Below, one piece after another: positions 32,323 to 42,060 of a stretch of DNA of 64,000 nucleotides. The position numbers were made by a program, and so were the translations under genes. Numbering within the stretch: the stretch's first letter is position 1; every line of letters begins with the position of its first letter. The DNA is from Collinsella sp. zg1085. GTDB lineage: Bacteria; Actinomycetota; Coriobacteriia; Coriobacteriales; Coriobacteriaceae. The stretch covers positions 682,001 through 746,000 of the forward strand of contig NZ_CP076545.1 in the NCBI RefSeq assembly GCF_018889955.1, read 5' to 3'. Under the pieces are notes generated by a model. It did not search any database and was not told the DNA's origin. It saw only the letters and a program-made list of their open reading frames with translations.

Positions 32323-33138
32323 ATGACCGCTTCTGCGTCTACGACGGGGTCTTTGATAACATCAACAGAGCCCTTGCTCCAACTGATGGGAGTGAAAGCC
32401 TCAGTTGATGAGCAACTCATTTTACATGACATTAACCTGTCTATTGGACACGGTGAAACCCACGTTGTTATGGGTCCCAACGGTGCTGGCAAGTCAACGA
32501 TGGGTCACGTTATTATGGGCAACCCCGTGTATGACCTCAAAGCTGGCTCCATACACTTTGATGGCGAGGACATCACCGAGCTTTCAAGTGATAAGCGTGC
32601 ACGCGCTGGAATCTTTCTCTCGTTTCAGGCGCCAGTTGAGATTCCCGGCGTACCGCTGTCGAGTTTTTTGCGGGCACTTGTTGCCAATCGTCCCGGTTTT
32701 ACCATGAAAGGAAAAGAGTTTCGTCGTCGCGTTAAAGAGCTTGCCGCCAGTCTTGACATGGATGCGGCATATCTCAATCGCGAGCTAGGCGTGGGTTTTT
32801 CAGGCGGTGAGAAGAAGAAAGTTGAAATGCTGCAACTCTTACTTCTTGAGCCCAAGCTGGCAATTCTTGATGAAACTGATTCTGGTCTTGACGTTGACGC
32901 GCTCTCAGTTGTTTCACGAGGCATGGATGAATACCGCCGCGCCACTGATGGGTCGCTGGTTATTATTACACACAACACCCGTATCCTCGAACATGTTCAG
33001 GTTGACCGGGTTCATGTGGTAGTTAACGGTCGCATTGTGCGCGAGGATGATGCATCGCTCATCTCGTGGATTGACGAGCATGGCTACGAGTCCTTTGAAC
33101 ATGCAAATACCGCTTCTACCTTGGTTGCGGAGGCTTAA
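32323..33138 (+). CDS. sufC: Fe-S cluster assembly ATPase SufC
   Basis: 271 aa ABC ATPase. Walker A GPNGAGKS, Q-loop LSFQAPVEIPGV, signature FSGGEKKK, Walker B LAILDETDSGLD and switch ITHNTR are all present; FSGGEKKRxE and ETDSGLD are SufC-specific. It energises the SufBCD scaffold in the cytoplasm. ATG 32323 (MTASAST) follows GAGAG; longer frames reach 32203 but read through the promoter region. First gene of sufCBDSU. Confidence 0.93.
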   Translation: MTASASTTGSLITSTEPLLQLMGVKASVDEQLILHDINLSIGHGETHVVMGPNGAGKSTMGHVIMGNPVYDLKAGSIHFDGEDITELSSDKRARAGIFLSFQAPVEIPGVPLSSFLRALVANRPGFTMKGKEFRRRVKELAASLDMDAAYLNRELGVGFSGGEKKKVEMLQLLLLEPKLAILDETDSGLDVDALSVVSRGMDEYRRATDGSLVIITHNTRILEHVQVDRVHVVVNGRIVREDDASLISWIDEHGYESFEHANTASTLVAEA

Positions 33139-33141
33139 GCC

Positions 33142-34554
33142 GTGGTAAAGAAAAGAACCGAGGTTGCCGACATCAACCGAAGCCTGTATGACTTTTCTTA
33201 TGGCGAAGAAGGCTTTGAACGCACCGATGCCGGATTGACCTCTGAGATTGTAGTAGAGATTTCAGAGCGCAAACATGAGCCTGGCTGGATGCGCGATTTT
33301 CGCCTCAAGTCATTAGAGATGTATCAACGCATGCCGCGTCCTGTTTGGGGTCCTGACATTTCAGGGCTCGACATGGACAATATTGTGACCTACGTTAAGC
33401 CCAATACTAACCAGCAGGCTAACTGGGACGATGTACCTGATGATATTAAAAACACCTTTGAGCGCCTAGGTATTCCGGAGGCGGAGCGCAGCTATCTTGC
33501 AGGTGTGGGTGCGCAGTATGACTCTGAGCTGGTTTATCACAACATGCAAGATACGGCAGCTCAGATGGGTATTGTTTATTCAGGCATAGAAGAAGCGCTT
33601 CAAGAACCCCAGTGGGAAGCGCTGATTCGCGAGAAATTTATGACGCTTATTCCGCCTCAAGATCACAAGTTCGCAGCACTGCATGGCGCGGTGTGGAGCG
33701 GCGGGTCTTTTGTGTATGTACCGCGCGGTACCAAGCTTGATTTTCCGCTTCAGAGCTATTTTCGCTTAAATGCTAAGGGCGCTGGACAGTTTGAGCATAC
33801 GCTTATCATTGTTGAAGATGATGCTGACCTACACTTTATTGAGGGTTGCTCGGCTCCTAAATACAATGTTGCTAATCTACATGCCGGTGCGGTTGAGCTT
33901 TTTGTGGGTAAAAATGCTCATCTGCGCTATTCAACCATCGAAAACTGGTCAAAGAATATGTACAACCTCAATACCAAGCGTGCGCGCGTTGAGGCAAACG
34001 GTGAGATTGAGTGGATTTCAGGTTCTTTTGGCAGCCATGTTGGTTACCTCTATCCTATGAGTGTGTTGGCGGGACGAAGAGCTAAAAGCTCATTTACTGG
34101 TATTACCTTTGCTGGTGCCGGTCAAAACCTTGATACGGGCTGCAAGGTGGTACTAGCAGCTCCTGAGACAACAGCAAGCATTGAGACCAAGGGTATCTCA
34201 AAAGGCGGCGGCATTCAGACCTTTAGAAGCTCAATTGTGGCTACCCCTGCTGCTACGGGCTCTGCGGCAACGGTTTCGTGCTCTTCACTCATGCTCGATG
34301 ACCAGTCACGCTCAGACACTATTCCGGCGATGGATATTAGGGCAAAGCACGTTTCGGTAGGTCATGAGGCAACGATTGGTCGCATTGGTGATGACAAGAT
34401 TTTCTATCTTATGAGCCGGGGTATTTCTGAAGAAGAAGCACGCACCATGATTGTTAATGGTTTTGCGAGCCCCGTGTCTAAAGAACTGCCGCTTGAGTAT
34501 GCCGTTGAGATGAATAATCTCATTAAGCTCGAGATGGAAGGGGCGATTGGATAA
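33142..34554 (+). CDS. sufB: Fe-S cluster assembly protein SufB
   Basis: 470 aa, full length. GTG start at 33142, 8 nt after GGAGG. YSGIEEALQEPQW, HGAVWSGGSFVYVPRGT, FEHTLIIVEDDADLHFIEGCSAP and the C-terminal HEATIGRIGDDKIFYLMSRGISEEEA are SufB landmarks. It is the scaffold subunit that receives sulfur from SufS/SufU and assembles the cluster. 3 bp after sufC. Confidence 0.95.
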   Translation: MVKKRTEVADINRSLYDFSYGEEGFERTDAGLTSEIVVEISERKHEPGWMRDFRLKSLEMYQRMPRPVWGPDISGLDMDNIVTYVKPNTNQQANWDDVPDDIKNTFERLGIPEAERSYLAGVGAQYDSELVYHNMQDTAAQMGIVYSGIEEALQEPQWEALIREKFMTLIPPQDHKFAALHGAVWSGGSFVYVPRGTKLDFPLQSYFRLNAKGAGQFEHTLIIVEDDADLHFIEGCSAPKYNVANLHAGAVELFVGKNAHLRYSTIENWSKNMYNLNTKRARVEANGEIEWISGSFGSHVGYLYPMSVLAGRRAKSSFTGITFAGAGQNLDTGCKVVLAAPETTASIETKGISKGGGIQTFRSSIVATPAATGSAATVSCSSLMLDDQSRSDTIPAMDIRAKHVSVGHEATIGRIGDDKIFYLMSRGISEEEARTMIVNGFASPVSKELPLEYAVEMNNLIKLEMEGAIG

Positions 34555-35861
34555 TGAGTACACAAACACAAGCCGTGCGATCGCTCAAACAGGTAAACGC
34601 TATGCCGGCTCCTACCTGGAGCTGGCTTAAGATGAATAGTGCCGGGCTTGCGATACCCGAAGGACTTAAAGCTGCCTCTAAAAACCAGATAAGTTTGAGC
34701 ATACTTGAGGGCTCTGAGCGCGTGCTATCGGGTAACGCTGATGCCTTTGATGATGCGCTTGTTCGTGCCAATAAACGTTTTAGCGCCCGTAGTCGTAGTT
34801 CTGCGCCAGGAGACGCTACAGAGCGCAAACTCCTTGCTGAAGGTGCGCTTGATGCTATGGATGTGCCGGCGCTTTCACGCTACCAACAAGGTGCTCTTGA
34901 GGTGCAAGAAGAGCTTTCGGTGGGCGCGGCCTTTTTGACTGGTATGGGTCATGAGGCCTATAGCTATCTGCGTGGTGTGGCAAAGTCGCCGCATGTTATT
35001 GATATTGCTACGGATTCTGTGGCATCGCTGGCTCTCAACATAGGAGGGGCACTAGGCAGCGCTGCTGTGGCTTCGGTTGATGTGGTAGTTCGTCGTGGTG
35101 CTCATCTCAAGCTCAAGGTGTTGATGGATTCTCCTGGTAGCGCGCATGTAGCAGCTGATGCACCAAGCCCTGTGGTGGGTCTTGCTATGCGCGTATATGT
35201 GGGTGAAGATGCTTGCTTTGAGCTCGATAATACGCAGGCGCTCTCAGATGCCTATCTTGCCCTTGATGATATGGGTCTATTTATGGATACCCGCGCAAAG
35301 GTTCAGGTCCGCCATACCGTTCTTGGTGCGGGTGCCGCCTATACCGGACTTGCAGCCGATGTGCGTGGTGATAACGCAAAGATAGAGGTCACAACCAGCT
35401 ATTTGGGAATGCGCCGGCAGTTGCGCGACTTCAATTATCAACTGCGCCATTTGGGTCAGCGCACTGAGTCTCATATGCAAGCAAATGGCGTGCTTGCCGG
35501 AACAAGCTCCAAAGTACTGCGCGGCACAATTGATTTGATGCACGGCTGCAAGGGGAGTGCGGGCTCTGAGCAAGAGACGGTGCTTTTGGTTGATGAGGGT
35601 GTTGACAATAAAACGGTACCGGTTATTTTGTGCGATGAGGATGATGTTCAGGGTAATCACGGCGCTACTATTGGCCATGTGCGCCCTGAGCAGCTGTTCT
35701 ATCTTGCCTGTCGAGGCTTTTCTCCTGAGGCAGCCGAGGCACTTTTTGTGGGCGCTAAGTTTGAAGAGGCCTATCTACAGGCTTCAGATGATGCAACTCG
35801 TGCAGCTGTGATAGAGCTCGCGCAGGAAATAATCCCTAGTTTTGAAGAGGATATGGCATGA
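34554..35861 (+). CDS. sufD: Fe-S cluster assembly protein SufD
   Basis: 435 aa, same beta-helix fold as SufB, with a more variable N-terminus. The conserved C-terminus GNHGATIGHVRPEQLFYLACRGFSPEAAEALFVGA contains the His of the SufB-SufD cluster interface. ATG 34554 overlaps the sufB stop by one base, so translation is coupled. Confidence 0.92.
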   Translation: MSTQTQAVRSLKQVNAMPAPTWSWLKMNSAGLAIPEGLKAASKNQISLSILEGSERVLSGNADAFDDALVRANKRFSARSRSSAPGDATERKLLAEGALDAMDVPALSRYQQGALEVQEELSVGAAFLTGMGHEAYSYLRGVAKSPHVIDIATDSVASLALNIGGALGSAAVASVDVVVRRGAHLKLKVLMDSPGSAHVAADAPSPVVGLAMRVYVGEDACFELDNTQALSDAYLALDDMGLFMDTRAKVQVRHTVLGAGAAYTGLAADVRGDNAKIEVTTSYLGMRRQLRDFNYQLRHLGQRTESHMQANGVLAGTSSKVLRGTIDLMHGCKGSAGSEQETVLLVDEGVDNKTVPVILCDEDDVQGNHGATIGHVRPEQLFYLACRGFSPEAAEALFVGAKFEEAYLQASDDATRAAVIELAQEIIPSFEEDMA

Positions 35862-37207
35862 TTGATACCGAAAACGTCTCTTGCGATACCTGCATGGCTC
35901 CCGGAAGCTTGGTGGTAGATGCAAGTGATGCATCGTCGCGTGCATGGCCCAAGATTGATATTGCTCATAACCCGTTTAAGGCTGATTTTCCGCTGCTTGC
36001 GGCTCACCCCGATATTGCCTTCTTAGATAGTGCAGCTACAGCACAGCGCCCTCAGGTGGTGCTAGAGGCTACAACGCGCTTTTATGAGACGATGAATGCT
36101 AATCCGCTGCGCGGCCTATATTCGCTTTCGGTCAAAGCAACTGAGGCCATCGCTCAGGTACGTGCACAAATTGCATGCGCTATTGGTGCGCCTGAGCCGT
36201 CTGATGGCCAAGCAACAGCGGCGCAAGACATTATTTTTACGCGCAACACCAGCGAGTCACTCAATATTGTGGCACGCTGCTTTGCACCGCTCGTGCTTGA
36301 GGCCGGTGATGAAATTGCTATCACCATTATGGAGCATCATTCAAACCTGATTCCGTGGCAGCAAGTTGCACGTGCGAGCGGGGCAAAGCTGGTATATCTG
36401 TATCCCACCAAGACCGGAGCGCTCAGCGACGAAGAAATTGCCGCCAAGATAGGTCCAAATACCAAGATTGTGGCAACAACACAGGTTTCAAACGTGTTAG
36501 GTGTTGAGCTGCCTGTTCAGAAGCTTGCCGCTGCCGTGCATGCGCAAGGCGGGTATCTGGTTGTTGATGGTGCGCAGTCAATTCCGCATATTCCCATCAA
36601 TGTAGAGGCGCTTGGTGCAGATTTCTTTGCCTTTTCAGCGCATAAGGCGTTAGGACCTATGGGCATTGGGGTGCTCTGGGGCAAGCATGAGCTGCTTGAA
36701 GCTATGCCACCGTTTTTGACGGGCGGTGAAATGATTGATTCTGTGACCGAGCAAGATGCAACGTGGGCTTTATTGCCTGAAAAATTTGAGGCAGGTACGC
36801 AGGATGCAGCAGGTATTTATGCCACCGGTGTAGCCCTAGACTATCTTATGAATACCGTTGGACTAACATCCGTGCAAGAGCGTGAACAGGCGCTTATACA
36901 TTATTTGATGAGCCGCTTGAGCGAGTTAAGCTTTGTTGAGATTATCGGTTCAATTTATTGGGACTGTCATCACGGGGTTGTAAGTTTTAACGTGCGCGGT
37001 ATTCACCCTCATGATGTAGCGAGCTTGCTTGATATGAAAGGCGTATGCATTAGAGCTGGTCATCATTGTGCGCAACCTCTGCTTACGTGGCTTGGTGTAG
37101 AAAACCTGGCTTGCTGTCGCGCGAGTGTGGCATTCTACAATGACCAGTCTGATATTGATGCGTTAATTGATGGCTTAACCTATGTTTGGAGCACCTTTCA
37201 TGGCTAG
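35858..37207 (+). CDS. sufS: Cysteine desulfurase SufS
   Basis: 449 aa PLP enzyme (class V fold), with an N-terminal extension of about 40 residues. Landmarks are FLDSAATAQRP, TRNTSESLN, MEHHSNLIPWQ, VDGAQSIPH, the PLP-Lys in FSAHKALGPMG and catalytic Cys404 in RAGHHCAQPL. It converts cysteine to alanine and a persulfide passed to SufU. ATGA overlap with sufD. Confidence 0.95.
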   Translation: MIDTENVSCDTCMAPGSLVVDASDASSRAWPKIDIAHNPFKADFPLLAAHPDIAFLDSAATAQRPQVVLEATTRFYETMNANPLRGLYSLSVKATEAIAQVRAQIACAIGAPEPSDGQATAAQDIIFTRNTSESLNIVARCFAPLVLEAGDEIAITIMEHHSNLIPWQQVARASGAKLVYLYPTKTGALSDEEIAAKIGPNTKIVATTQVSNVLGVELPVQKLAAAVHAQGGYLVVDGAQSIPHIPINVEALGADFFAFSAHKALGPMGIGVLWGKHELLEAMPPFLTGGEMIDSVTEQDATWALLPEKFEAGTQDAAGIYATGVALDYLMNTVGLTSVQEREQALIHYLMSRLSELSFVEIIGSIYWDCHHGVVSFNVRGIHPHDVASLLDMKGVCIRAGHHCAQPLLTWLGVENLACCRASVAFYNDQSDIDALIDGLTYVWSTFHG

Positions 37208-37622
37208 TTTGTATAGTTCAACTACCTTTATGGAGCACAATTCGCACCCTGATTACAAGTATGCCATGGATGCGCCAACGCATGAACATGCGGGCATCAA
37301 CCCTAGTTGTGGCGATGAGCTAACCTTACAGCTGCGGGTTGAGGACGGCATAATTGAAGAGGCAAGCTTTTCTGGTACGGGTTGTGCAATTTCGCAGGCA
37401 TCGGCCGATATTATGGCTGAGCTTGTGAGTGGCGAGTCAATCGAGGAGGCTAAGCGTTTGACCGCGCTCTTTCTAGGCATGATTCAGGGTAGGGAACTAT
37501 CAGCTCAAGATATTGAAGACCTAGATGAGGCAGCTGAGCTCAAAGATATTTCGCATATGCCGGCGCGGGTTAAGTGTGCAGAGCTTGCATGGCGCACCCT
37601 TGATGGCATGCTCAAGATGTAG
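37200..37622 (+). CDS. sufU: Sulfur-transfer protein SufU
   Basis: 140 aa from ATG 37200 (GGAG 9 nt upstream). Zinc ligands Cys37, Asp39 (SCGDELTL), Cys62 (SGTGCAISQAS) and Cys126 (VKCAELAW) are all present, with the GEL-type insertion typical of SufU rather than IscU. It accepts persulfide from SufS. It overlaps the sufS stop by 8 bp. Confidence 0.93.
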   Translation: MASLYSSTTFMEHNSHPDYKYAMDAPTHEHAGINPSCGDELTLQLRVEDGIIEEASFSGTGCAISQASADIMAELVSGESIEEAKRLTALFLGMIQGRELSAQDIEDLDEAAELKDISHMPARVKCAELAWRTLDGMLKM

Positions 37623-37657
37623 CGCTATGTGCTCAATGGGCTGAGGGGAAGATAGCT

Positions 37658-38113
37658 GTGCTGGTAACTTCAAAGGGACGTTATGCTTTGCGCCTGATGG
37701 TGTATTTGGCAGCCTTTGGCGAGCGCGACGGTACCATAACCTTGCGTACAGTGTCGGAGCGTGAGCAGATTTCACTCAAGTATCTTGAGCAGCTGGTGCG
37801 TCCGCTTATGCATGCGGGGCTTCTTGTGGGTCGGCGCGGCAAGGGTGGCGGCTATATTTTGGGGCGTCCGGCTGAAACGATTACTGCCGGTGATATTTTG
37901 CGCGCTGCCGAAGGTGATACAAGCTCGGTGGCATGTGAGGGTCTTGAGGGTGCGTGTCTGCGCGCCGATTTGTGCTCAACGGTTAAGTTTTGGACGGGGC
38001 TTGATGAAGCTATAGGAAGCTATGTTGATGCAGTGACGCTGGCCGATCTTTCTCATGCACCAGATTTTGCAATAAATCTTGATAGTATTGCTCATATATC
38101 TAAGAGCTCATGA
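37658..38113 (+). CDS. Rrf2-family Fe-S regulator (IscR/SufR-like)
   Basis: 151 aa from GTG 37658. N-terminal winged HTH (KGRYALRLMVYLA, ISLKYLEQLVRPLMHAGLLVGRRGKGGGY). Three cysteines, Cys93, Cys100 and Cys106, lie in the loop where IscR binds [2Fe-2S] (Cx6Cx5C; IscR has Cx5Cx5C). Located 35 bp after sufU, it probably represses suf when clusters are plentiful. Atypical position at the end of the operon. Confidence 0.88.
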   Translation: MLVTSKGRYALRLMVYLAAFGERDGTITLRTVSEREQISLKYLEQLVRPLMHAGLLVGRRGKGGGYILGRPAETITAGDILRAAEGDTSSVACEGLEGACLRADLCSTVKFWTGLDEAIGSYVDAVTLADLSHAPDFAINLDSIAHISKSS

Positions 38114-38255
38114 GATGTGTAGGCGCAATACGGCTGTGACGTGTGTGTATGTGTGTGCCTAACGCATAGGTAGGCAACTATGTGAGTGAGCCGGTATACT
38201 ATGCATAGCAAGAAGTCGTGCTGGCATTGTGCTAGCGTTTTGGGAGGGCGTTTCG

Positions 38256-38489
38256 GTGCCAAAACAGTTTCGTACGCAAGAGCTTGATAAGCCTACAACG
38301 AGCTTTTTCAAAAAAGATTTGCTTATCTTAATTGTGGGAAGCGTTACCTTCTCGCTTATGAACGACTCAACCAATGCGGCACTAACCTCCATTATTCAAG
38401 CAGCACCCTTGCTTAAAAAGATACGCATTCATCTTGCGTATGATGGGCGAAGTTGCTGCTGTTTGTGCGGCTTATCGTGCTCAGTTTGA
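38256..38489 (+). CDS. Small membrane ORF, perhaps truncated
   Basis: 77 aa from GTG 38256 with GGAGGG 7 nt upstream. MPKQFRTQELDKPTTSFFKK is followed by one hydrophobic segment (DLLILIVGSVTFSLM). The last 20 residues (Cys-rich) look non-coding, so a longer gene may have been cut here. Not recognised. Confidence 0.4.
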   Translation: MPKQFRTQELDKPTTSFFKKDLLILIVGSVTFSLMNDSTNAALTSIIQAAPLLKKIRIHLAYDGRSCCCLCGLSCSV

Positions 38490-38503
38490 TGCGTGAGGTA
38501 GAT

Positions 38504-39622
38504 ATGTCTGTTACTGCTCATGATATAGCTAAGCAGAGTGTCGCAAATACATCTGATGCTGAGCCGCTTGTGTCTATCATTTTGCCATGTTATGGGGTTG
38601 AGGCTTACTTGGCGGATGCGCTCGCAGCCATTCAAGCGCAAAGCTATAGCCGGTGGGAGTTGTTGGCCATTGATGATGCTTCGCCGGATAAAACCGGAGC
38701 AATCCTTGCGGCTGCTGCTGCTCAAGATTCGCGTATTCATGTATTAACACATGAAAAAAACCAAGGTTTGAGTGCTGCTCGCAATACCGGTTTAGCGGCC
38801 GCACAAGGTGAGTTTGTTTGGATGCCAGATCCCGATGACGTGTATGAACCCGATTTGCTGCGCCGAGCTGTTGCGTTTATAGAGCAAAAACAGGTTGATA
38901 TATTGGTTTTTGGTTGCGTTGAAGAGTATATGAGCAAGCGAGGTAAACTGCGCCATGCTCGCGAGATTTGCCCTGAACAAACTGGGCGGATTGCCCGAGA
39001 AGACTTGCCATATTGTGTCCGGCGGCTTGAGGAGCTTACGCTGTTTGGCTACGCTTGGAACAAACTTTATCGGCGGAGCTGCATTGCCGATATACGTTTT
39101 GAGACCATTCCGCTCATCGAGGACTTTCTCTTTAACTTGGCGCTGATGAAGCAAACGAGCTCTTTAGCAACCCTTGCAGCTCCGCTGTATCACTATCGCA
39201 AACGAGCGGGGGCTAATCTCACCAACCGCTTTGTTGTCAATTACTTTGATGTGCACATGCAGCGTGTATCGTCGCTGTATTATCTGCTGTGCTCGTGGGG
39301 CGATACCAGTGCGGAGACGCATGAGATTTTGGGTGCTCGCCTTGCCCGATATATGCTCTCAACCGTGGTGCGGCTTTTTAGTCCGGGTGTTCATATGCCT
39401 ATGCATGCGCGACATGACTACATAATATATATGTATATCCAGCCGCCCGCACAAGATGTCATTCTTGACATTGCTCCACGAGGAAATTTGCCTACGCGTC
39501 TATGTGCGCGTCTGATTTATTGGTTCCGCCCGTGGGTGTTGCTGGCAGTTGCATGGTTTCTCTCAAGGTTGCAACGCATATCGGCCTTAGGTTTTATGCA
39601 TCTTAAAGAACGAACACTATAA
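38504..39622 (+). CDS. Family 2 glycosyltransferase
   Basis: 372 aa. GT-A fold: LVSIILPCYGVEAYLADALA, LLAIDDASPDKT, NQGLSAARNTGLAAA and the DxD-like PDPDDVYEPD. A C-terminal hydrophobic patch (FRPWVLLAVAWFLSRL) may associate with membrane. It adds a sugar from a nucleotide donor to a surface glycan. ATG 38504 follows GAGG. First of three consecutive transferases. Confidence 0.87.
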   Translation: MSVTAHDIAKQSVANTSDAEPLVSIILPCYGVEAYLADALAAIQAQSYSRWELLAIDDASPDKTGAILAAAAAQDSRIHVLTHEKNQGLSAARNTGLAAAQGEFVWMPDPDDVYEPDLLRRAVAFIEQKQVDILVFGCVEEYMSKRGKLRHAREICPEQTGRIAREDLPYCVRRLEELTLFGYAWNKLYRRSCIADIRFETIPLIEDFLFNLALMKQTSSLATLAAPLYHYRKRAGANLTNRFVVNYFDVHMQRVSSLYYLLCSWGDTSAETHEILGARLARYMLSTVVRLFSPGVHMPMHARHDYIIYMYIQPPAQDVILDIAPRGNLPTRLCARLIYWFRPWVLLAVAWFLSRLQRISALGFMHLKERTL

Positions 39623-39638
39623 GCAAGGACTATAAGCT

Positions 39639-40703
39639 ATGAGCATCGAGTATGCATCTTTGGGGCATGTACCTGTGCAAAAACTGTTGACGATTGTGGT
39701 GCCTGCCTATAACGTGGCAGCCTATCTTGAGCGGGGTCTAAACACTTATTGCGATACGCGCTTGAGTAAAGACCTTGAGATTATTGTGGTAAACGATGGC
39801 TCAACAGATGAAACCCCAGCAATCGCCGAGCGCTTTGTTGAGCGGATGCCCGAGGTCTTTCGGCTCATTTCGCAGGAAAACGATGGCCATGGTGCAGCGG
39901 TAATGACTGGTTTGGCACACGCAAACGGCCGCTATTTTAGGGTGGTTGATGGAGATGACTGGGTAAACACTGAGGGTCTGCTTGAATTGTTGGAAACCCT
40001 TCGCGCAGTGGACACCGATTTGCTTATTGATTGTAAGCGTGAGATTGATATGGTGAGCGGGGAGTCGCGGTTTTTTCCACGTGCCGATACTTTGCCTCAC
40101 AACAAAGTTTTGCCCATGGCAAGCGTTTTAACGGATAAGCGCCTAATTCCGCAGATTATGATACATACCCTTACCTGCAAGACGAGCTATCTGCGTGCGC
40201 AGCAGATTGAGCTTTTGCGCCATACCTTCTATGAGGACTATGAGTATGTGCTTAAAGCAACAAGTCCAGCGCGCACGATTGTCTTGCTGGATACTGAGGT
40301 ATATCAGTACCTTGTGGGTAATGTTAACCAAAGTGTGAGCCGGGCAAGCTATGTTGCGCGCTGGGAAGACCATACGCGTGTTGTCAATGAGCTGCTGCGC
40401 TATTACGAGCGCACGGTTTTTCATGAGAACCATGAAAAGACAGGTCTTAACCAGGCACTCGAGGCCTATCTTGTGATGCGTCTTTGTTCGCTTATTCGGT
40501 CACACTATAATATTGCGCTTTTGTTTGATGATGACCGTCGGCGTGGTCGCGACCGCGCACGAGCTTTTCGCACGCGGCTCAAGAGCGAGTATCCCCATCT
40601 TTGGAAGCTAACTGAGCGCCGGTATCTTGCAGCTCTTGTGTTGCATCGCATGAGAATATCGTTTGATACGATTGAGCGCTTGCGTGCGATGCGTCGGCGA
40701 TAG
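39639..40703 (+). CDS. Family 2 glycosyltransferase
   Basis: 354 aa GT-A enzyme: LTIVVPAYNVAAYLERGLN, IIVVNDGSTDETPAIAE, NDGHGAAVMTGLAHANG and VDGDDWVN with the metal-binding DGDD. The C-terminal 100 residues are basic (DDDRRRGRDRARAFRTRLKS). Only 16 bp after the previous gene. Confidence 0.88.
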   Translation: MSIEYASLGHVPVQKLLTIVVPAYNVAAYLERGLNTYCDTRLSKDLEIIVVNDGSTDETPAIAERFVERMPEVFRLISQENDGHGAAVMTGLAHANGRYFRVVDGDDWVNTEGLLELLETLRAVDTDLLIDCKREIDMVSGESRFFPRADTLPHNKVLPMASVLTDKRLIPQIMIHTLTCKTSYLRAQQIELLRHTFYEDYEYVLKATSPARTIVLLDTEVYQYLVGNVNQSVSRASYVARWEDHTRVVNELLRYYERTVFHENHEKTGLNQALEAYLVMRLCSLIRSHYNIALLFDDDRRRGRDRARAFRTRLKSEYPHLWKLTERRYLAALVLHRMRISFDTIERLRAMRRR

Positions 40704-40712
40704 GGGAAGTGT

Positions 40713-41963
40713 ATGAGTGCATCAAAAAAAATTGCTATCGTTAGCGCAGATGCTAAGCTGGGTTCTGAGCTTAAGGGCGCAACGCGCTATGTATATCTGG
40801 CAGAGCGTTTGAGTGCCGCCGGGTATCAGGTTGATTTTATCACCGCATCGTTTCAGCATTGGGAAAAGCGACAGCGCGATGTGTCTCACACCGATTATCA
40901 AGCTCATAGCTTTAATCTGGTGTTTCTTGATGAGCCAAGCTATCCAAATAACATGTGCGTGCAACGCATTTGGGCACATCACGTACTAGCCCGCCGTGTT
41001 GCGGCATATTTTAAGACGCATACTGACTATAATCTTATCTATTGTCAGATTCCCCCTAATGACGTAACTCGTGCGGCAGGGCGCGCAGCCCATCGGTTAC
41101 ATATCCCCTTTGTGGTTGATGTTAATGATGTATGGCCTGAGGCATTTGAGATTGCCTTTTCGGTGCCGGTTCTTTCGCGCGTGCTGTTTGCACCCTTTGC
41201 TGCGCAGGCACGTGCTGCCTATCAACTCGCTAACGCAGTTGTTGGAACCTCTGAGGAATATACTCATCGAGCCTTTCAAGACCGTGCAGAAGATATTCCT
41301 AAGCGGACGGTGTATGTAGGCAACGATTTGGCGGTGTTTGACGCGGGTGCGGCTCAATATGCTGCGTCGGTTATAAAGCCTGATGATGAGTTTTGGGTAA
41401 GTTATGCCGGCAATATTTCAAAGCTCTATGACTTGAGTACCTTGGTGTTGGCAAGTGTTAAGGCGGCATCTGAGGTGCCAGGGCTTAAAGTTAAGCTCTT
41501 AGGTGATGGTCCTACACGCGCTGAGCTCGAGGCTTTGATAGGGGAGAGTGGCGCTCCGGCTGAGTGTTTGGGTTATATGCCGTATGAGCAAATGGCGGCA
41601 TATCTGGTGGCATCTGATGTGGTGGTTAACTCACTTGTTGCTCATGCTCCGCAAAGTGTGCCTACCAAGATTGGGGACTATCTGGCAAGTGGCTCGGTGC
41701 TCGTCAATACGTCTTTGAGCCCAGAGTTTTGTGCCAAAGTAACAGCTGATGGCTTTGGTGTGAACGTGTATCCGGGTGACGTTGATGCGCTCGCTCGTGT
41801 GTTGGTCAATGTAGCTCGCGATGACGCGGCACGAGCGCGTATGAGCACCTGTGCACGACATGTTGCTGAGGCAGAGTTTGACCGTGCGAGCTCATATACC
41901 ACCATTGTTGAGCTTATTGACGAGTTGGTGGGTGGTCCAGAGCTTGACGTAGCCAAGCTATAG
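40713..41963 (+). CDS. Family 4 glycosyltransferase
   Basis: 416 aa GT-B enzyme. The N-terminal domain includes LGSELKGATRYVYLAERLSAAGYQV and DVNDVWPEAF, and the C-terminal donor site reads YAGNISKLYDL, LGDGPTRAEL and VNSLVAHAPQSVPTKIGDYLASG. The pattern is like WbuB-type GlcNAc/hexose transferases. It is the third transferase of the block and 9 bp after the second. Likely an O-antigen-like or teichoic glycan gene. Confidence 0.87.
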   Translation: MSASKKIAIVSADAKLGSELKGATRYVYLAERLSAAGYQVDFITASFQHWEKRQRDVSHTDYQAHSFNLVFLDEPSYPNNMCVQRIWAHHVLARRVAAYFKTHTDYNLIYCQIPPNDVTRAAGRAAHRLHIPFVVDVNDVWPEAFEIAFSVPVLSRVLFAPFAAQARAAYQLANAVVGTSEEYTHRAFQDRAEDIPKRTVYVGNDLAVFDAGAAQYAASVIKPDDEFWVSYAGNISKLYDLSTLVLASVKAASEVPGLKVKLLGDGPTRAELEALIGESGAPAECLGYMPYEQMAAYLVASDVVVNSLVAHAPQSVPTKIGDYLASGSVLVNTSLSPEFCAKVTADGFGVNVYPGDVDALARVLVNVARDDAARARMSTCARHVAEAEFDRASSYTTIVELIDELVGGPELDVAKL

Positions 41964-41979
41964 CTCGCTATAGGAGCGT

Positions 41980-42021
41980 GGGCAGGGGGAACTACACATA
42001 GTCAGCGTCTTCCCCCTGCCC
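41980..42021. terminator. 12-bp GC-rich inverted repeat between convergent genes
   Basis: GGGCAGGGGGAA (41980-41991) and TTCCCCCTGCCC (42010-42021) enclose an 18-nt loop, between the GT4 gene and glf. There is no T-run on either side, so it may act as a barrier or processed terminator. Confidence 0.55.
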
Positions 42022-42060
42022 AAAAGCATGCATGCGTTGCTCCATACGATAATTTATATC

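Noticed and set aside
38159-38392. 77-codon minus-strand frame before the first glycosyltransferase
   Set aside because: No ribosome-binding site, and the plus-strand frame at 38256 has a better one; both may be non-functional.
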